From the NCBI RefSeq assembly GCF_020525925.1, contig NZ_CP084876.1, positions 930,001 through 994,000 on the forward strand: DNA of 64,000 bases. Direction: 5' to 3'. Source of the stretch: Klebsiella quasipneumoniae subsp. quasipneumoniae. GTDB taxonomy: Bacteria; Pseudomonadota; Gammaproteobacteria; Enterobacterales; Enterobacteriaceae. The notes under the pieces were generated by a model. It made no database searches and was not told the origin of the DNA. It saw only the letters and a program-made list of their open reading frames with translations. Each line of letters opens with the position of its first letter. The first letter of the stretch is position 1. The position numbers and the translations under genes were made by a program. Below are positions 40,697 to 49,487 of the stretch, one piece after another.

Positions 40697-41371
40697 TCAA
40701 AGCGCCACGCGCAGTTCCTGCGGGTTTTTGCCCGTTACCACGTACTTGGTCTCTTTAATGTGCAAAATGGCCGATTTCGCCTGGTATTTTGGCCGCGCCA
40801 TCTGGTCGTTCAGCGTCGGGACCGGCTGCGGCGATTCGCGTTTCGCATAGCGGGCGGCGTTTTTACCAATCTGGCGATAGGTTTCCAGGGTCAGCAGTGG
40901 CGCCTGGGGGAACAGTTCCAGGTTAGAGAGCGGCGGCAGCCCCTGCTGGTGGATCACCGTGGTGCCTTTTGACTGGATGCCGATAGAGATGCCGGAACCG
41001 CTCAGGCGATTGCCTTCAACGGCGACGAAGGCCACGTCGGAGGATTTAAAGCAGCGAATCACGCGCGCCTTAATGCCTTCTTCTTCAATACCGGCAATGA
41101 CTTCGCGCAAAATGCTCTTATGCGGTATGCCGACGATATTGACGGTCTGCGCCAGGCCGAAAGCCGGGCCGACGGCGATAATCACTTCGTCCTGCTGGGT
41201 TCCCTGACGCGCTTCGCCCACTTCCGTCAGGAAGCCGTCGCCGGCGGGCGGCGTGGCCTGGGGCGCTGCGGAGGCCGCTGGCGCAGTAAACGAGACGGGT
41301 TTATCGCTGCCCTTCATCTCGCTGAGCACGTCTTCAATTATCTGGCGCAGCAATTTTTCATTAATTTCCAT
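40697..41371 (-). CDS. pduD: Propanediol dehydratase medium subunit PduD
   Basis: A 224-residue beta subunit that helps to bind the cobalamin cofactor together with PduC. The first 18 residues ([18 protein letters not shown]) are the signal helix that targets the whole dehydratase into the shell, followed by an Ala/Pro linker. Nearly the same length as its Salmonella and Klebsiella oxytoca counterparts. Confidence 0.96.
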
Positions 41372-41381
41372 TTCTCACCCC

Positions 41382-43046
41382 TTAATCAATCTCGTTGGGA
41401 TCAAGAGCGCCAGGGATGTTTTTAATCTCTTCCCAGCGTTCGCCCTGCAGGCGATAGCCCGTTGCCGGACCGGCATAGTCGTTAACGTCGTTGACGGCTG
41501 ACAGCACCTGCCCATCGCCGACGATAATTGCGGAGGTATGCAGATAGTCTCCGGTCAGCTTGGCTTTCTGGATGTTGAGCATGTCCTGGGCCACGTCGGT
41601 GAACCCGCCCTGCGCCAGCGCTTTCACTACTTCCAGGCCGTTGCGGTTTTTATTGATGATTTCCTGGGCGAACTTGATGTCTTCGACGATGTTGCGCTCC
41701 GGCATATCTTTCGAACCGTGGGCGTAGGTCGCGGCTTCCACTTCTTCATCGGTAATCGGCGGCAGCCCCATTCCGGCAAAAACGGCCTGCAGCGCGCGGG
41801 CAGCCTTATTACGGATGGCAATAACATCTTCTTCGCGAACCGGACGCAGACCGCCGTCCACCTTCAGGTCGCGCTGGATGACGTTGTAGTCGTCAAAGTC
41901 TTCGGCATCTTCGTTGGAACCGGCGAACATGTTGTCGTAGTTCGGCACCGCGGAATAACCGGAAGAGATAAAGTCGGTCCCCGGCAGAAACTGCATCAGC
42001 AGGCGCGCGGTACGACGCATATCGGAGTGGGTGAAGGTCTGGTCGTTACTGGAGGCGCACTCCAGATCCAGCGACGAACAGATCAGGTTTTCCGCCAGCA
42101 CCGCGCGAATGCCGGAAGGCACCGCAGACGGCACGCCGATGCAGCTAACGGAACCGTTTTGCAGGCCCTGTACGCCCGCGGCTTTGGTGATGTAGATGCA
42201 GCGCGCTTCCAGGTAAAGCATGGATTTGCCTTCGGCATAGCCCATCTGCACTTCGGAGCCGGAGCCGGAGGTGAAGCGCATTTTCAGACCGCGAGAGGCG
42301 TAGGAGGAGGCTAAGAAACCCTTCGACCACGGCGTGTCGTCGCCGTCGGTAAAGACCGGTTCGGTACCGTAGACAGAGATGGTTTCGGCGTAGCAGGTGT
42401 GGCCCAGCATGCCGAGCTTCAGCTCGGTGGCTTCTTCCAGCGAGCACTGAGTCAGTACGCCCGGACGGCCTACCTGCGAGCCGACCAGCAGCGCGATGGC
42501 GTTGAACGGCGCGTAGCGCGCTACCGCAACGGTGGTTTCCTGTTCGTCAAATCCGCGCCATGCGCCTTCGGCGGCGTCGGCGGCAATCTGTACCGGGTTA
42601 TCTTTGACGTTGGTGACGTGCGCCTGCTGGGATGGGGTGCGGCGGGCGCGCATTTTCTGCATCGCCATCATCATCTCAACGACGTTCATATGCGAAACCA
42701 CTTCGACAATTTTTGCCGGCGTCATCGCGGTGGTCAGCGGGACGATTTCGCTGCGTTTAACGTTCGGATCGCACAGCATGTTGGCCAGCTTGACCGAATC
42801 CATCGCCATCACTTCTTCGGCGCGATTCAGGTTGATACCGTAGCGGGCGATAAAGTGGTCAATCAGGTCAAAATCGCTCACCGGTTTCCCGTCCAGCTCG
42901 GTCACCGCGCCGTTAACGATTTTTATCGACGGTTTCGGATCGTTCGGGCTTTCCATCGCGATAAAGCCTTCTTCGATCCACTCCTTAACGAAGCCGTCCT
43001 GATTCACAGGGCGTTTCGCCAGTGCTTCAAATCTTTTCGATCTCAT
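41382..43046 (-). CDS. pduC: Propanediol dehydratase large subunit PduC
   Basis: A 554-residue alpha subunit with the TIM-barrel active site that converts 1,2-propanediol to propionaldehyde (and glycerol to 3-hydroxypropionaldehyde) by an adenosyl-B12 radical route. Its N-terminus RSKRFEALAKRPVNQDGFV matches Klebsiella oxytoca PddA. It has no encapsulation helix and enters the shell with PduD and PduE. It is the first enzyme gene after the shell genes pduA and pduB. Confidence 0.97.
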   Translation of the reverse strand: MRSKRFEALAKRPVNQDGFVKEWIEEGFIAMESPNDPKPSIKIVNGAVTELDGKPVSDFDLIDHFIARYGINLNRAEEVMAMDSVKLANMLCDPNVKRSEIVPLTTAMTPAKIVEVVSHMNVVEMMMAMQKMRARRTPSQQAHVTNVKDNPVQIAADAAEGAWRGFDEQETTVAVARYAPFNAIALLVGSQVGRPGVLTQCSLEEATELKLGMLGHTCYAETISVYGTEPVFTDGDDTPWSKGFLASSYASRGLKMRFTSGSGSEVQMGYAEGKSMLYLEARCIYITKAAGVQGLQNGSVSCIGVPSAVPSGIRAVLAENLICSSLDLECASSNDQTFTHSDMRRTARLLMQFLPGTDFISSGYSAVPNYDNMFAGSNEDAEDFDDYNVIQRDLKVDGGLRPVREEDVIAIRNKAARALQAVFAGMGLPPITDEEVEAATYAHGSKDMPERNIVEDIKFAQEIINKNRNGLEVVKALAQGGFTDVAQDMLNIQKAKLTGDYLHTSAIIVGDGQVLSAVNDVNDYAGPATGYRLQGERWEEIKNIPGALDPNEID

Positions 43047-43064
43047 GAATCAGCCTCGTGGGTA

Positions 43065-43877
43065 TCAGATGTAGGACGGGCGATCGTTTTTCGGTTCAGA
43101 ACCGAGGGTCGCAAGGACGGTTTTACCGATTTCGCGCGCGGAGGTGACTGCCTGGCGGACCGCGCCGGAGTCGCCGGAAATCACCAGGATGGCTTCGTTA
43201 CTGAAGCTGGTGCCGTGCGCCGGAGAGCTATACGCCACGACTTCCACGTTGGCTGACTTCAGGGCGGTATCGGCCATCAGCACGCCAACGGAGGCCGGTG
43301 CGCCGACGATAATGCCGCAGGCGCGGCCAATCGGCGCGCCGAAGGCTTTTTCCAGGGCGTAGCTGGCGCGGGCGGTGTACTGCAGCTCGATATGTCCGGC
43401 TTCATTGCCGTAAACATCGCCGAAGGTGCGGTCGAGCTCTTTCAGCGCCACTTCAATCCCGCGCTTAACGTCGGACACGTCGTTGCCGCCTAAAATAATC
43501 AACGAACCGTGGCCCGCGCCGCCTTTGGTATCGCGCGGCAGCTCAATGCTGACCACTTCGGTGTTGGTGGCTTTCACCGCTTCGTCCGCCGCCATAATGT
43601 GCGGGCCAGCGCCGGTGCGGGCGCCGAGAATGCCGATGGAGCGATAGCGCTTTTCAAGCTTCATCGCGTCCAGCAGGGCGGTATCGACGTTGGCGATAAC
43701 CAGACCCAGGGTGTCGCCAATGGCGGTCCCGACAAATTCCGTTAAACTGCAGCTTTTTTCTGCCATAGCCGTCTCTCGTATTGGATGGTTTTCAGTAGGG
43801 ATGGCCTGCTGTTCCGGCGTTGCCACGCGGGCAATCACCTGAGCCATGATCTGTTCAACCAGCTCATTGCTGCTCAT
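43065..43877 (-). CDS. pduB: Microcompartment shell protein PduB (with internal start PduB')
   Basis: A 270-residue tandem-BMC trimer protein of the shell. A second product, PduB' (233 residues), starts at an internal ATG at base 43766 (Met38, sequence [10 protein letters not shown]), preceded by the weak ribosome site GAGAGA. The 37 extra residues of full PduB begin [17 protein letters not shown], an amphipathic helix like the cargo peptides; in Salmonella this N-terminus ties the shell to its contents. It overlaps pduA by 4 bases. Confidence 0.96.
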
Positions 43878-44158
43878 TGGCTAATTCCCTTCGGTAAGAT
43901 TTTTTCTACATCGGTGTGAGGGCGTGGGATGACGTGTACGGCTTTCACTTCACCCACGTTACGTGCGGCGGCGGCGCCCGCATCGGTGGCCGCTTTTACT
44001 GCGCCAACGTCGCCGCGCACGATGACGGTTACCAGCCCGGAGCCAATCTTTTCATAGCCCACTAACATCACATTGGCTGACTTAACCATTGCATCAGCGG
44101 CCTCTATGGCTGCGGTTAAGCCTTTGGTTTCTACCATTCCTAGTGCTTCTTGTTGCAT
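43874..44158 (-). CDS. pduA: Microcompartment shell protein PduA
   Basis: A 94-residue BMC hexamer protein, a main component of the shell facets. Its pore (loop [10 protein letters not shown] with the pore serine) lets propanediol in while holding back propionaldehyde. It is the first gene of the 21-gene pdu operon. GCGAGGT lies upstream of the ATG. The protein is closely related to PduJ and to the corresponding parts of PduK. Confidence 0.97.
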
Positions 44159-44683
44159 AAAGACCTCGCATGGAGTGTTCCGATAGTGGGGACTATAAGA
44201 AGATGCGAGGAAAAAGAATGGCTGACTTCAATGTGATGGTGAAAAAATAGTGGGTATTGGATAAGATAAAATTGTCGTTTATTTATTTAAGTGTTTGATG
44301 TTATTTGTTATTTTTATTTTCGCTGATGTGATTATCTTGTTTTGTATATTCCATATTTACAAATTTGTTCATGACGATTTTAATTTTATCTGCTATGTGC
44401 GAGAAACTGATTTGTGATGTTTGTTGGAAAACGATGAGTTGGTTTTAGCAATATTTTTGCATGCCATGGCGGTGGCATAATGGCGAAAGCCGCGGGTCAG
44501 TAATGCAATTCTGCGTTATTTAATGACAATAATTTGTTATTGATACCCGAATTTTCCGGAGGCTGCCGTCAGCAGGTTGCCAACAATTTGCGGACGGGAG
44601 TTCATATAGTGGTGCGCGTTGTACTCTACTGCCAGCAGGATGTTGGCTGGTCAGGACACGAACTCTGCTAAGAAGGTGTCACC
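44159..44683. promoter_or_regulatory. Divergent pduA / pduF control region
   Basis: 525 non-coding bases, much richer in AT than the flanking genes. By analogy with Salmonella it should contain the pdu promoter toward pduA and the pduF/pocR promoter, controlled by PocR, CRP and ArcA. I see a 19-bp dyad repeat at 44522-44540 that recurs before cbiA, a 10-bp palindrome ACAAATTTGT at 44359-44368 and a partial copy of the dyad (ATTTGTTAT, 44303-44311). Several TGTGA halves are present but no convincing full CRP site. Confidence 0.75.
44522..44540. repeat. 19-bp dyad repeat, copy 1 (candidate operator)
   Basis: AATGACAATAATTTGTTAT, identical to 46584-46602. Within it ATgACAA-TAAT-TTGTtAT is an 18-bp inverted repeat with one mismatched pair. 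It lies 144 bases upstream of pduF. See the separate finding for its likely role as a PocR (or ArcA) site. Confidence 0.7.
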
Positions 44684-45484
44684 ATGAATGATTCGTTAAA
44701 AGCGCAATGTACCGCCGAGTTTCTGGGCACCGGGCTGTTTTTGTTTTTCGGCATCGGCTGCCTGAGCGCGTTAAAGGTGGCGGGCGCCAGCCTCGGACTG
44801 TGGGAGATATGCATTATCTGGGGTCTGGGGATCTCGCTTGCCGTGTATCTGACGTCGGGAATATCCGGCGGGCATCTCAACCCGGCGGTGACCGTCGCGT
44901 TATGGCTGTTTGCCTGCTTTCCCGGCCGAAAAGTTTTTCCCTATATCGTTTCACAGGTTGCCGGCGCCTTTGGCGGCGCGGTGCTGGCCTATGTGCTGTA
45001 CAGCACGATGTTCACCGAGTTTGAATCCGCCCACCATATCGCGCGCGGCAGCGTAGAGAGCCTGCAGCTGGCGAGTATTTTCAGCACCTACCCGGCGGCA
45101 TCGCTGAGCATCTGGCATGCGGCGCTGGTTGAAGTGGTGATCACCTCCATGCTGATGGGGATGATTATGGCGCTGACCGACGACGGCAACGGCGTACCGA
45201 AAGGGCCGCTGGCTCCGCTGCTGATCGGCCTGCTGGTGGCGGTCATTGGCGCTTCAACCGGGCCGCTAACCGGCTTTGCGATGAATCCGGCGCGTGATTT
45301 TGGGCCGAAGCTGTTTACGTGGATGGCGGGTTGGGGCGATATCGCGATGACCGGCGGAAGGGATATTCCGTACTTTATTGTGCCGATTATTGCGCCATTG
45401 ATCGGCGCCTGTCTCGGCGCGGCCATCTATCGTTATCTGATTGGTAATAATCTACCGTGTAATACCTGTAAATTAGAGGATTAA
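44684..45484 (+). CDS. pduF: Propanediol diffusion facilitator PduF
   Basis: A 266-residue inner-membrane channel of the aquaglyceroporin family that lets 1,2-propanediol (and glycerol) enter. Six hydrophobic segments and two half-helices with NPA motifs at 66-68 and 201-203 are visible; Asp205 after the second NPA (NPARD) is typical of glycerol-type channels. AAGAAGGTG precedes the ATG. It is divergent from the pdu operon and followed by pocR in the same direction. Confidence 0.96.
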   Translation: MNDSLKAQCTAEFLGTGLFLFFGIGCLSALKVAGASLGLWEICIIWGLGISLAVYLTSGISGGHLNPAVTVALWLFACFPGRKVFPYIVSQVAGAFGGAVLAYVLYSTMFTEFESAHHIARGSVESLQLASIFSTYPAASLSIWHAALVEVVITSMLMGMIMALTDDGNGVPKGPLAPLLIGLLVAVIGASTGPLTGFAMNPARDFGPKLFTWMAGWGDIAMTGGRDIPYFIVPIIAPLIGACLGAAIYRYLIGNNLPCNTCKLED

Positions 45485-45543
45485 GGTCACGGCTGAAATA
45501 GCCAAAAATTTTCATGAACCGGTATCACGAACTCGCCAAAAAC

Positions 45544-45567
45544 GTCTCCCACGGATGGGAGACTTTT
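45544..45567 (+). terminator. Hairpin with T run between pduF and pocR
   Basis: Perfect 8-bp stem GTCTCCCA/TGGGAGAC with loop CGGA, followed by TTTT, 60 bases after the pduF stop. It may end or reduce pduF transcripts before pocR. The remaining bases up to 45672 are AT-rich and may hold a pocR promoter. Confidence 0.7.
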
Positions 45568-45672
45568 GCTATCGTATTATTCTTTTATCGTTGGCGGCAA
45601 TGGATGATGAAAGGAAGTAAATATTAAAGAAATGTTTTATTTATAACAAAAAATTAACTGAGAGGTTTTATC

Positions 45673-46584
45673 ATGATTTCTGCGAGCACACTGAACTCAG
45701 AACTCATTAATAAAATCGCACAGGATTTTGCGCAGGCCACCAGTCTGGCGGTGGTGGTCGTCAATATTCATGGTGATGAAATATCTGAACTGTTTAACTT
45801 CACCCCTTTTTGCCAGCTGATGCGCCAGCATCCCCAGCACAGCACCCGCTGTCGAATGAGCGACCGCTGCGGCGGGCTTGAGGCGTCTAAAACCGATCAG
45901 CTCTGTATCTACCGCTGCCACGCCGGGTTAACCGATTTCTCCATTCCTCTGGTCATTGCCGGGCACCTTGTGGGCTTTGTGCTTTGTGGCCAGGTGCGCT
46001 TAAGCAACGATGTTGAACTGGTCGATATCCTCAACGTGGATGACCGCTGGCAGGCCGACCCCGAGCTGCTTAAAGCGTTTCGCGACGTGCCGGAAATGGA
46101 CTACGCCAGAGTGATTGCTTCTGCTGATTTACTGAAGCTCATCGTCGAAAACTGCCTTAAAAAACAGCTCAACTTTGTGGTGATTAAAGATAATCCCCAG
46201 CAGCCGGAACCTGCGCGCGCCAGCCGCGTTGCCAGCCCTCATGACAGCAAAATGAAGAAGGCGCTGCGCTACATTGACGCCCATTTATCCGACGAGCTTC
46301 GCCTGGAAGACGTCGCCGCTCACGTTTATCTCAGCCCCTATTACTTCAGTAAGCTGTTCAAAAAATATCAGGGTATCGGCTTTAATGCCTGGGTCAACCA
46401 TCAGCGGATGGTGAGCGCCAAAGAGCTGCTATGCCACAGCGACTGGAGCATCGCCAGCATTGCGCGGAATTTAGGATTTTCGCAAACCAGCTATTTTTGC
46501 AAAGTTTTTCGCCAGGCCTATCAGGTGACTCCGCAGGCCTATCGTCAGCAAATTAACGCCAGATCACAAACTGAGTCAGTTTAA
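45673..46584 (+). CDS. pocR: Transcriptional activator PocR
   Basis: A 303-residue AraC-family activator that switches on pdu and cbi/cob in the presence of 1,2-propanediol. The N-terminal PocR sensory domain (about 8-165) has a cysteine group (Cys47, 60, 66, 78, 82 and 105) that may bind a metal. The C-terminal double helix-turn-helix (about 195-297) has the AraC signature SIASIARNLGFSQTSYFCKVF. GAGAGG precedes the ATG. It sits between the two operons that it controls. Confidence 0.95.
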   Translation: MISASTLNSELINKIAQDFAQATSLAVVVVNIHGDEISELFNFTPFCQLMRQHPQHSTRCRMSDRCGGLEASKTDQLCIYRCHAGLTDFSIPLVIAGHLVGFVLCGQVRLSNDVELVDILNVDDRWQADPELLKAFRDVPEMDYARVIASADLLKLIVENCLKKQLNFVVIKDNPQQPEPARASRVASPHDSKMKKALRYIDAHLSDELRLEDVAAHVYLSPYYFSKLFKKYQGIGFNAWVNHQRMVSAKELLCHSDWSIASIARNLGFSQTSYFCKVFRQAYQVTPQAYRQQINARSQTESV

Positions 46585-46602
46585 ATGACAATAATTTGTT
46601 AT
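46584..46602. repeat. 19-bp dyad repeat, copy 2 (candidate operator)
   Basis: AATGACAATAATTTGTTAT, identical to 44522-44540. It begins on the last base of the pocR stop codon. A further TTGTTAT follows at 46612-46618. It lies about 300 bases before the riboswitch, in the place expected for the cbi promoter and its activator site. Confidence 0.7.
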
Positions 46603-46897
46603 CGCCGGTTTTTGTTATACCCGCTTATCCTGCTCATTCTAAAATGAAAATATCTCATTCACAGCAATAAATTGTCATAGCGCAACAAAATAATAATGAG
46701 AGAACGATAAACTGCACCAGTTTTTATTTATTTGATGGGATAGAGTGATATCCGAAATGGCTTTCAGCGCGCCATCGGCGTAATGAAATAGCTTTGGTAT
46801 TTAAAAATTAAACACGACGGAAGCCATCCTGCTTCCGTAAGATGTTCCGGGAATCATTCAAGTGGATTTCATCCCGCTCGAATCATGACGGACTAAA
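46603..46897 (+). promoter_or_regulatory. cbi promoter region and 5' part of leader
   Basis: AT-rich non-coding DNA between pocR and the riboswitch. It should contain the PocR-dependent cbi promoter; I cannot fix the start site. A 7-bp hairpin CGGAAGC/GCTTCCG (46818-46824 with 46831-46837) without a T run is probably part of the long mRNA leader, as the Salmonella cob leader is of similar, several-hundred-base length. Confidence 0.6.
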
Positions 46898-47042
46898 CCG
46901 ACAGGCGCCAGGGAAGGGGGTGTGAATCCCCCGCAGCCCCCGCTGCTGTGATGCTGACGAACCCATATTTAGCCACTGATCTGTTTACCGGATTGGGAAG
47001 GATGGGGAAGGACGACGCTAAGCCAGAAGACCTGCCTGTCGG
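46898..47042 (+). ncRNA. Cobalamin riboswitch (adenosylcobalamin aptamer)
   Basis: The P1 stem is formed by CCGACAGGC (46898-46906) and GCCTGTCGG (47034-47042), nine perfect pairs. Inside are the family marks: the GGGGG/CCCCC stem with CCGCAGCCCCCGCTGCTGTG, the GCCACTG segment, GGGAAGG, and the B12 box AGCCAGAAGACCTGCC at 47021-47036. It lies 99 bases before the cbiA start. On binding adenosyl-B12 it should reduce translation of cbiA, as known for the Salmonella cob leader. Confidence 0.95.
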
Positions 47043-47059
47043 TAATAATCAACAACTTC

Positions 47060-47124
47060 GGTGGGAAGTGGGTTGCTCAGATGCGTACAGTCGAAAGACT
47101 GGGAATGCACGCAGCCCTACCACC
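47060..47124 (+). promoter_or_regulatory. Leader stem-loop (likely expression platform) before cbiA
   Basis: A long interrupted hairpin. GGTGG (47060-47064) pairs with CCACC (47120-47124), GGGTTGC (47070-47076) with GCAGCCC (47111-47117), TGCGT (47082-47086) with ATGCA (47105-47109), and CAGTC (47088-47092) with GACTG (47097-47101) around a GAAA loop. It ends 6 bases before AGGATCGGGG, the purine-rich ribosome site of cbiA, so folding here can influence access to that site. Confidence 0.65.
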
Positions 47125-47141
47125 CGGCACAGGATCGGGGT

Positions 47142-48521
47142 ATGGCAGCCAGGCAGCACGCATTCATTCTCGCAGGTACCGGCAGCGGTTGTGGTAAAAC
47201 TACGGTCACGCTTGGCCTGCTCAGCCTGTTGAAGCAGCGCGGCATGCGGGTTCAGCCCTGCAAAGTCGGCCCGGACTACCTCGACACCGGCTGGCACACC
47301 GCCGTCAGCGGCGTCGCTTCCCGCAACCTCGACAGCTTTATGCTCCCGGAGCCGGTGCTTAACGCGCTATTTTGCGAACAGATGCAGCGGGCGGATATCG
47401 CGGTCATTGAGGGCGTGATGGGGCTGTATGACGGCTTCGGTACCGACCCTGGCTACTGCAGCACCGCCGCGATGGCTAAACAGCTCGGCTGTGCGGTCAT
47501 TTTGCTGGTAGATGGCAAAGCGGTTTCCACCTCCATCGCCGCCACGGTGATGGGATTTCAACACTTCGACCCCAGCCTCAACATTGCCGGCGTTATCGTC
47601 AACCGCGTCAACAGCGAATCCCATTATCAGCTTCTCAAAGGCGCCATTGAACGCTACTGCGGGCTGCCGGTGCTCGGCTACGTACCGCGAGTGGAAGGGG
47701 TGGCGTTACCCGAACGCCATCTGGGGCTGGTTACCGCCCGCGAGTCGCTGGTCAATCAGCAGCCGTGGCGCGATTTTGCCCAAACGCTGGCGCAAACGCT
47801 GGATATTGAACAGCTTCTTACCCTCAGCCAGCTCTCCATCCTGCCCGCCGGGGAGTGGCCGGCGCTGCCGTCTCCTGATGCTGGCGCGGGCCTGACGCTG
47901 GCGCTGGCCGACGACGAGGCCTTCAACTTTTACTACCCGGATAACCTCTCGCTGCTTGAACGCTGCGGAGTGAATATCGTGCGCTTCAGCCCGCTGCACG
48001 ATAGCGAGCTGCCACCGTGCCAGATGATTTGGCTCGGCGGCGGCTATCCGGAAATTCATGCTGCCGCGCTGGCGGCCAATACGCCGATGCTGGCGCAGCT
48101 GCGGGAGGCGCACCGGCGCGGGGTGGCGATTTACGCCGAATGCGGCGGTTTGATGTATCTCGGCAGCTCCCTGGAAGACGCCAGCGGCGACATCTATCCG
48201 ATGGCCAACCTGATCCCCGGCCACAGCAAGATGGGCAAACGGCTTACCCGCTTTGGCTACTGCGAGGCGCGGGCGATGCGGCAAACGCTGCTGGCGGCGC
48301 CCGGCGAAACCCTGCGCGGGCATGAATTTCACTACTCGGATTTTACTCCCGAGTCCCCGGCGGTTCTGGCCTGCCGCAAGGTCCGCGACGGTATGACCCT
48401 TCAGCAGTGGTCCGGCGGCTGGCAGGTGGGCAACACGTTCGCCAGCTATCTGCACCTGCACTTTGCGCAGCGCCCCACCATGCTCAACCACTGGCTGGCT
48501 GCGGCAAGGAGCGCGCTATGA
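47142..48521 (+). CDS. cbiA: Cobyrinate a,c-diamide synthase CbiA
   Basis: A 459-residue enzyme that amidates side chains a and c of cobyrinic acid using glutamine and ATP. An N-terminal DTBS-like ATPase domain (AGTGSGCGKTT at 11-21) is joined to a class I glutaminase domain with the nucleophile Cys334 in YAECGGLMYL. Salmonella CbiA has the same length. The ATG at 47142 follows AGGATCGGGG. An in-frame extension back into the leader is not used. First gene of the riboswitch-controlled operon. Confidence 0.97.
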   Translation: MAARQHAFILAGTGSGCGKTTVTLGLLSLLKQRGMRVQPCKVGPDYLDTGWHTAVSGVASRNLDSFMLPEPVLNALFCEQMQRADIAVIEGVMGLYDGFGTDPGYCSTAAMAKQLGCAVILLVDGKAVSTSIAATVMGFQHFDPSLNIAGVIVNRVNSESHYQLLKGAIERYCGLPVLGYVPRVEGVALPERHLGLVTARESLVNQQPWRDFAQTLAQTLDIEQLLTLSQLSILPAGEWPALPSPDAGAGLTLALADDEAFNFYYPDNLSLLERCGVNIVRFSPLHDSELPPCQMIWLGGGYPEIHAAALAANTPMLAQLREAHRRGVAIYAECGGLMYLGSSLEDASGDIYPMANLIPGHSKMGKRLTRFGYCEARAMRQTLLAAPGETLRGHEFHYSDFTPESPAVLACRKVRDGMTLQQWSGGWQVGNTFASYLHLHFAQRPTMLNHWLAAARSAL

Positions 48522-49477
48522 CGCTGCTGGCATGGGGCGTTGCCTGGCTCCTCGATTTTATCATCGGCGATCCGCAGAGCTGGCCGCATCCGGTGCGCTG
48601 GATTGGCAGCCTGATCGCCGCCGTTCAGCGCGGCGTGCGCCGCTATTGCCGCAGCGATGTCGCCCTGCGCGTCGGCGGCGGGGTGATGTGGATAGTTGTG
48701 GTCGGACTAACGTGGAGCGTCTGCTGGGGCGTGCTGACGCTGGCGCAGAGGATTCATCCGTGGCTTGGCTGGCTGGTTGAGGTCTGGATGATTTTCACCG
48801 TGCTGGCCGGACGCTGCCTGGCGCAGTCGGCGCGGGACGTCGAGCGCCCGCTGCGCGCGGGGGATCTGGCGGAAAGCCGCGTCAAACTCTCATGGATTGT
48901 CGGGCGCGACACGACGCAGCTTGCGCCGCAGCAGATTAATCGCGCGGTGGTGGAAACCGTCGCGGAGAACACCGTTGACGGGATTATCGCGCCGCTCTTC
49001 TTCCTGCTGCTCGGCGGCGCGCCGCTGGCGATGGCCTATAAAGCGGTCAACACCCTGGATTCGATGGTCGGCTATAAGCACGAAAAATACCGGGCCATCG
49101 GCATGGTCAGCGCCCGCCTCGATGATGTCGCCAACTTTATCCCCGCTCGCCTGAGCTGGCTGCTTATCAGCCTCGCCGCTTTCCTCTGCGGTGAAGCGGG
49201 CGGCCGCGCGCTGCGCATCGGCTGGCGCGACCGCTACAACCACAGCAGCCCGAACTGCGGATGGTCGGAGGCCACCGTCGCCGGGGCGCTCGGCATCCGG
49301 CTTGGCGGCCCTAACGATTACTTTGGACAGCGCGTGGAGAAGCCGTGGATTGGCGAGGCGACGCGCGATATTTCCGTAGACGATATTTCCCGAACGATTC
49401 GACTGATGTGGGTGTCTTCGACCCTGGCGCTGGCGCTGTTTATGGCGATCCGGTTCTGGCTGGTCGGCGCAGCCTGA
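48518..49477 (+). CDS. cbiB: Adenosylcobinamide-phosphate synthase CbiB
   Basis: A 319-residue membrane protein (about four to five hydrophobic segments) that attaches aminopropanol phosphate, made by PduX and CobD, to adenosylcobyric acid. The N-terminus ends in the typical DFIIGDPQSWPHPVRWIG, and the conserved SPNCGWSEATVAGAL segment lies near residue 250. The ATG overlaps the cbiA stop (ATGA). Same length as Salmonella CbiB. Confidence 0.96.
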   Translation: MTLLAWGVAWLLDFIIGDPQSWPHPVRWIGSLIAAVQRGVRRYCRSDVALRVGGGVMWIVVVGLTWSVCWGVLTLAQRIHPWLGWLVEVWMIFTVLAGRCLAQSARDVERPLRAGDLAESRVKLSWIVGRDTTQLAPQQINRAVVETVAENTVDGIIAPLFFLLLGGAPLAMAYKAVNTLDSMVGYKHEKYRAIGMVSARLDDVANFIPARLSWLLISLAAFLCGEAGGRALRIGWRDRYNHSSPNCGWSEATVAGALGIRLGGPNDYFGQRVEKPWIGEATRDISVDDISRTIRLMWVSSTLALALFMAIRFWLVGAA

Positions 49478-49487
49478 GGACAAATGA

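Noticed and set aside
44159..44683. CRP sites in the pduA/pduF control region
   Set aside because: Several TGTGA half-sites are present, but none has a matching TCACA half at the right distance, so I do not list a site.
47061..47141. Upstream extension of cbiA into the leader
   Set aside because: The added residues come from the structured leader, and the ATG at 47142 has its own ribosome site and gives the known protein length.
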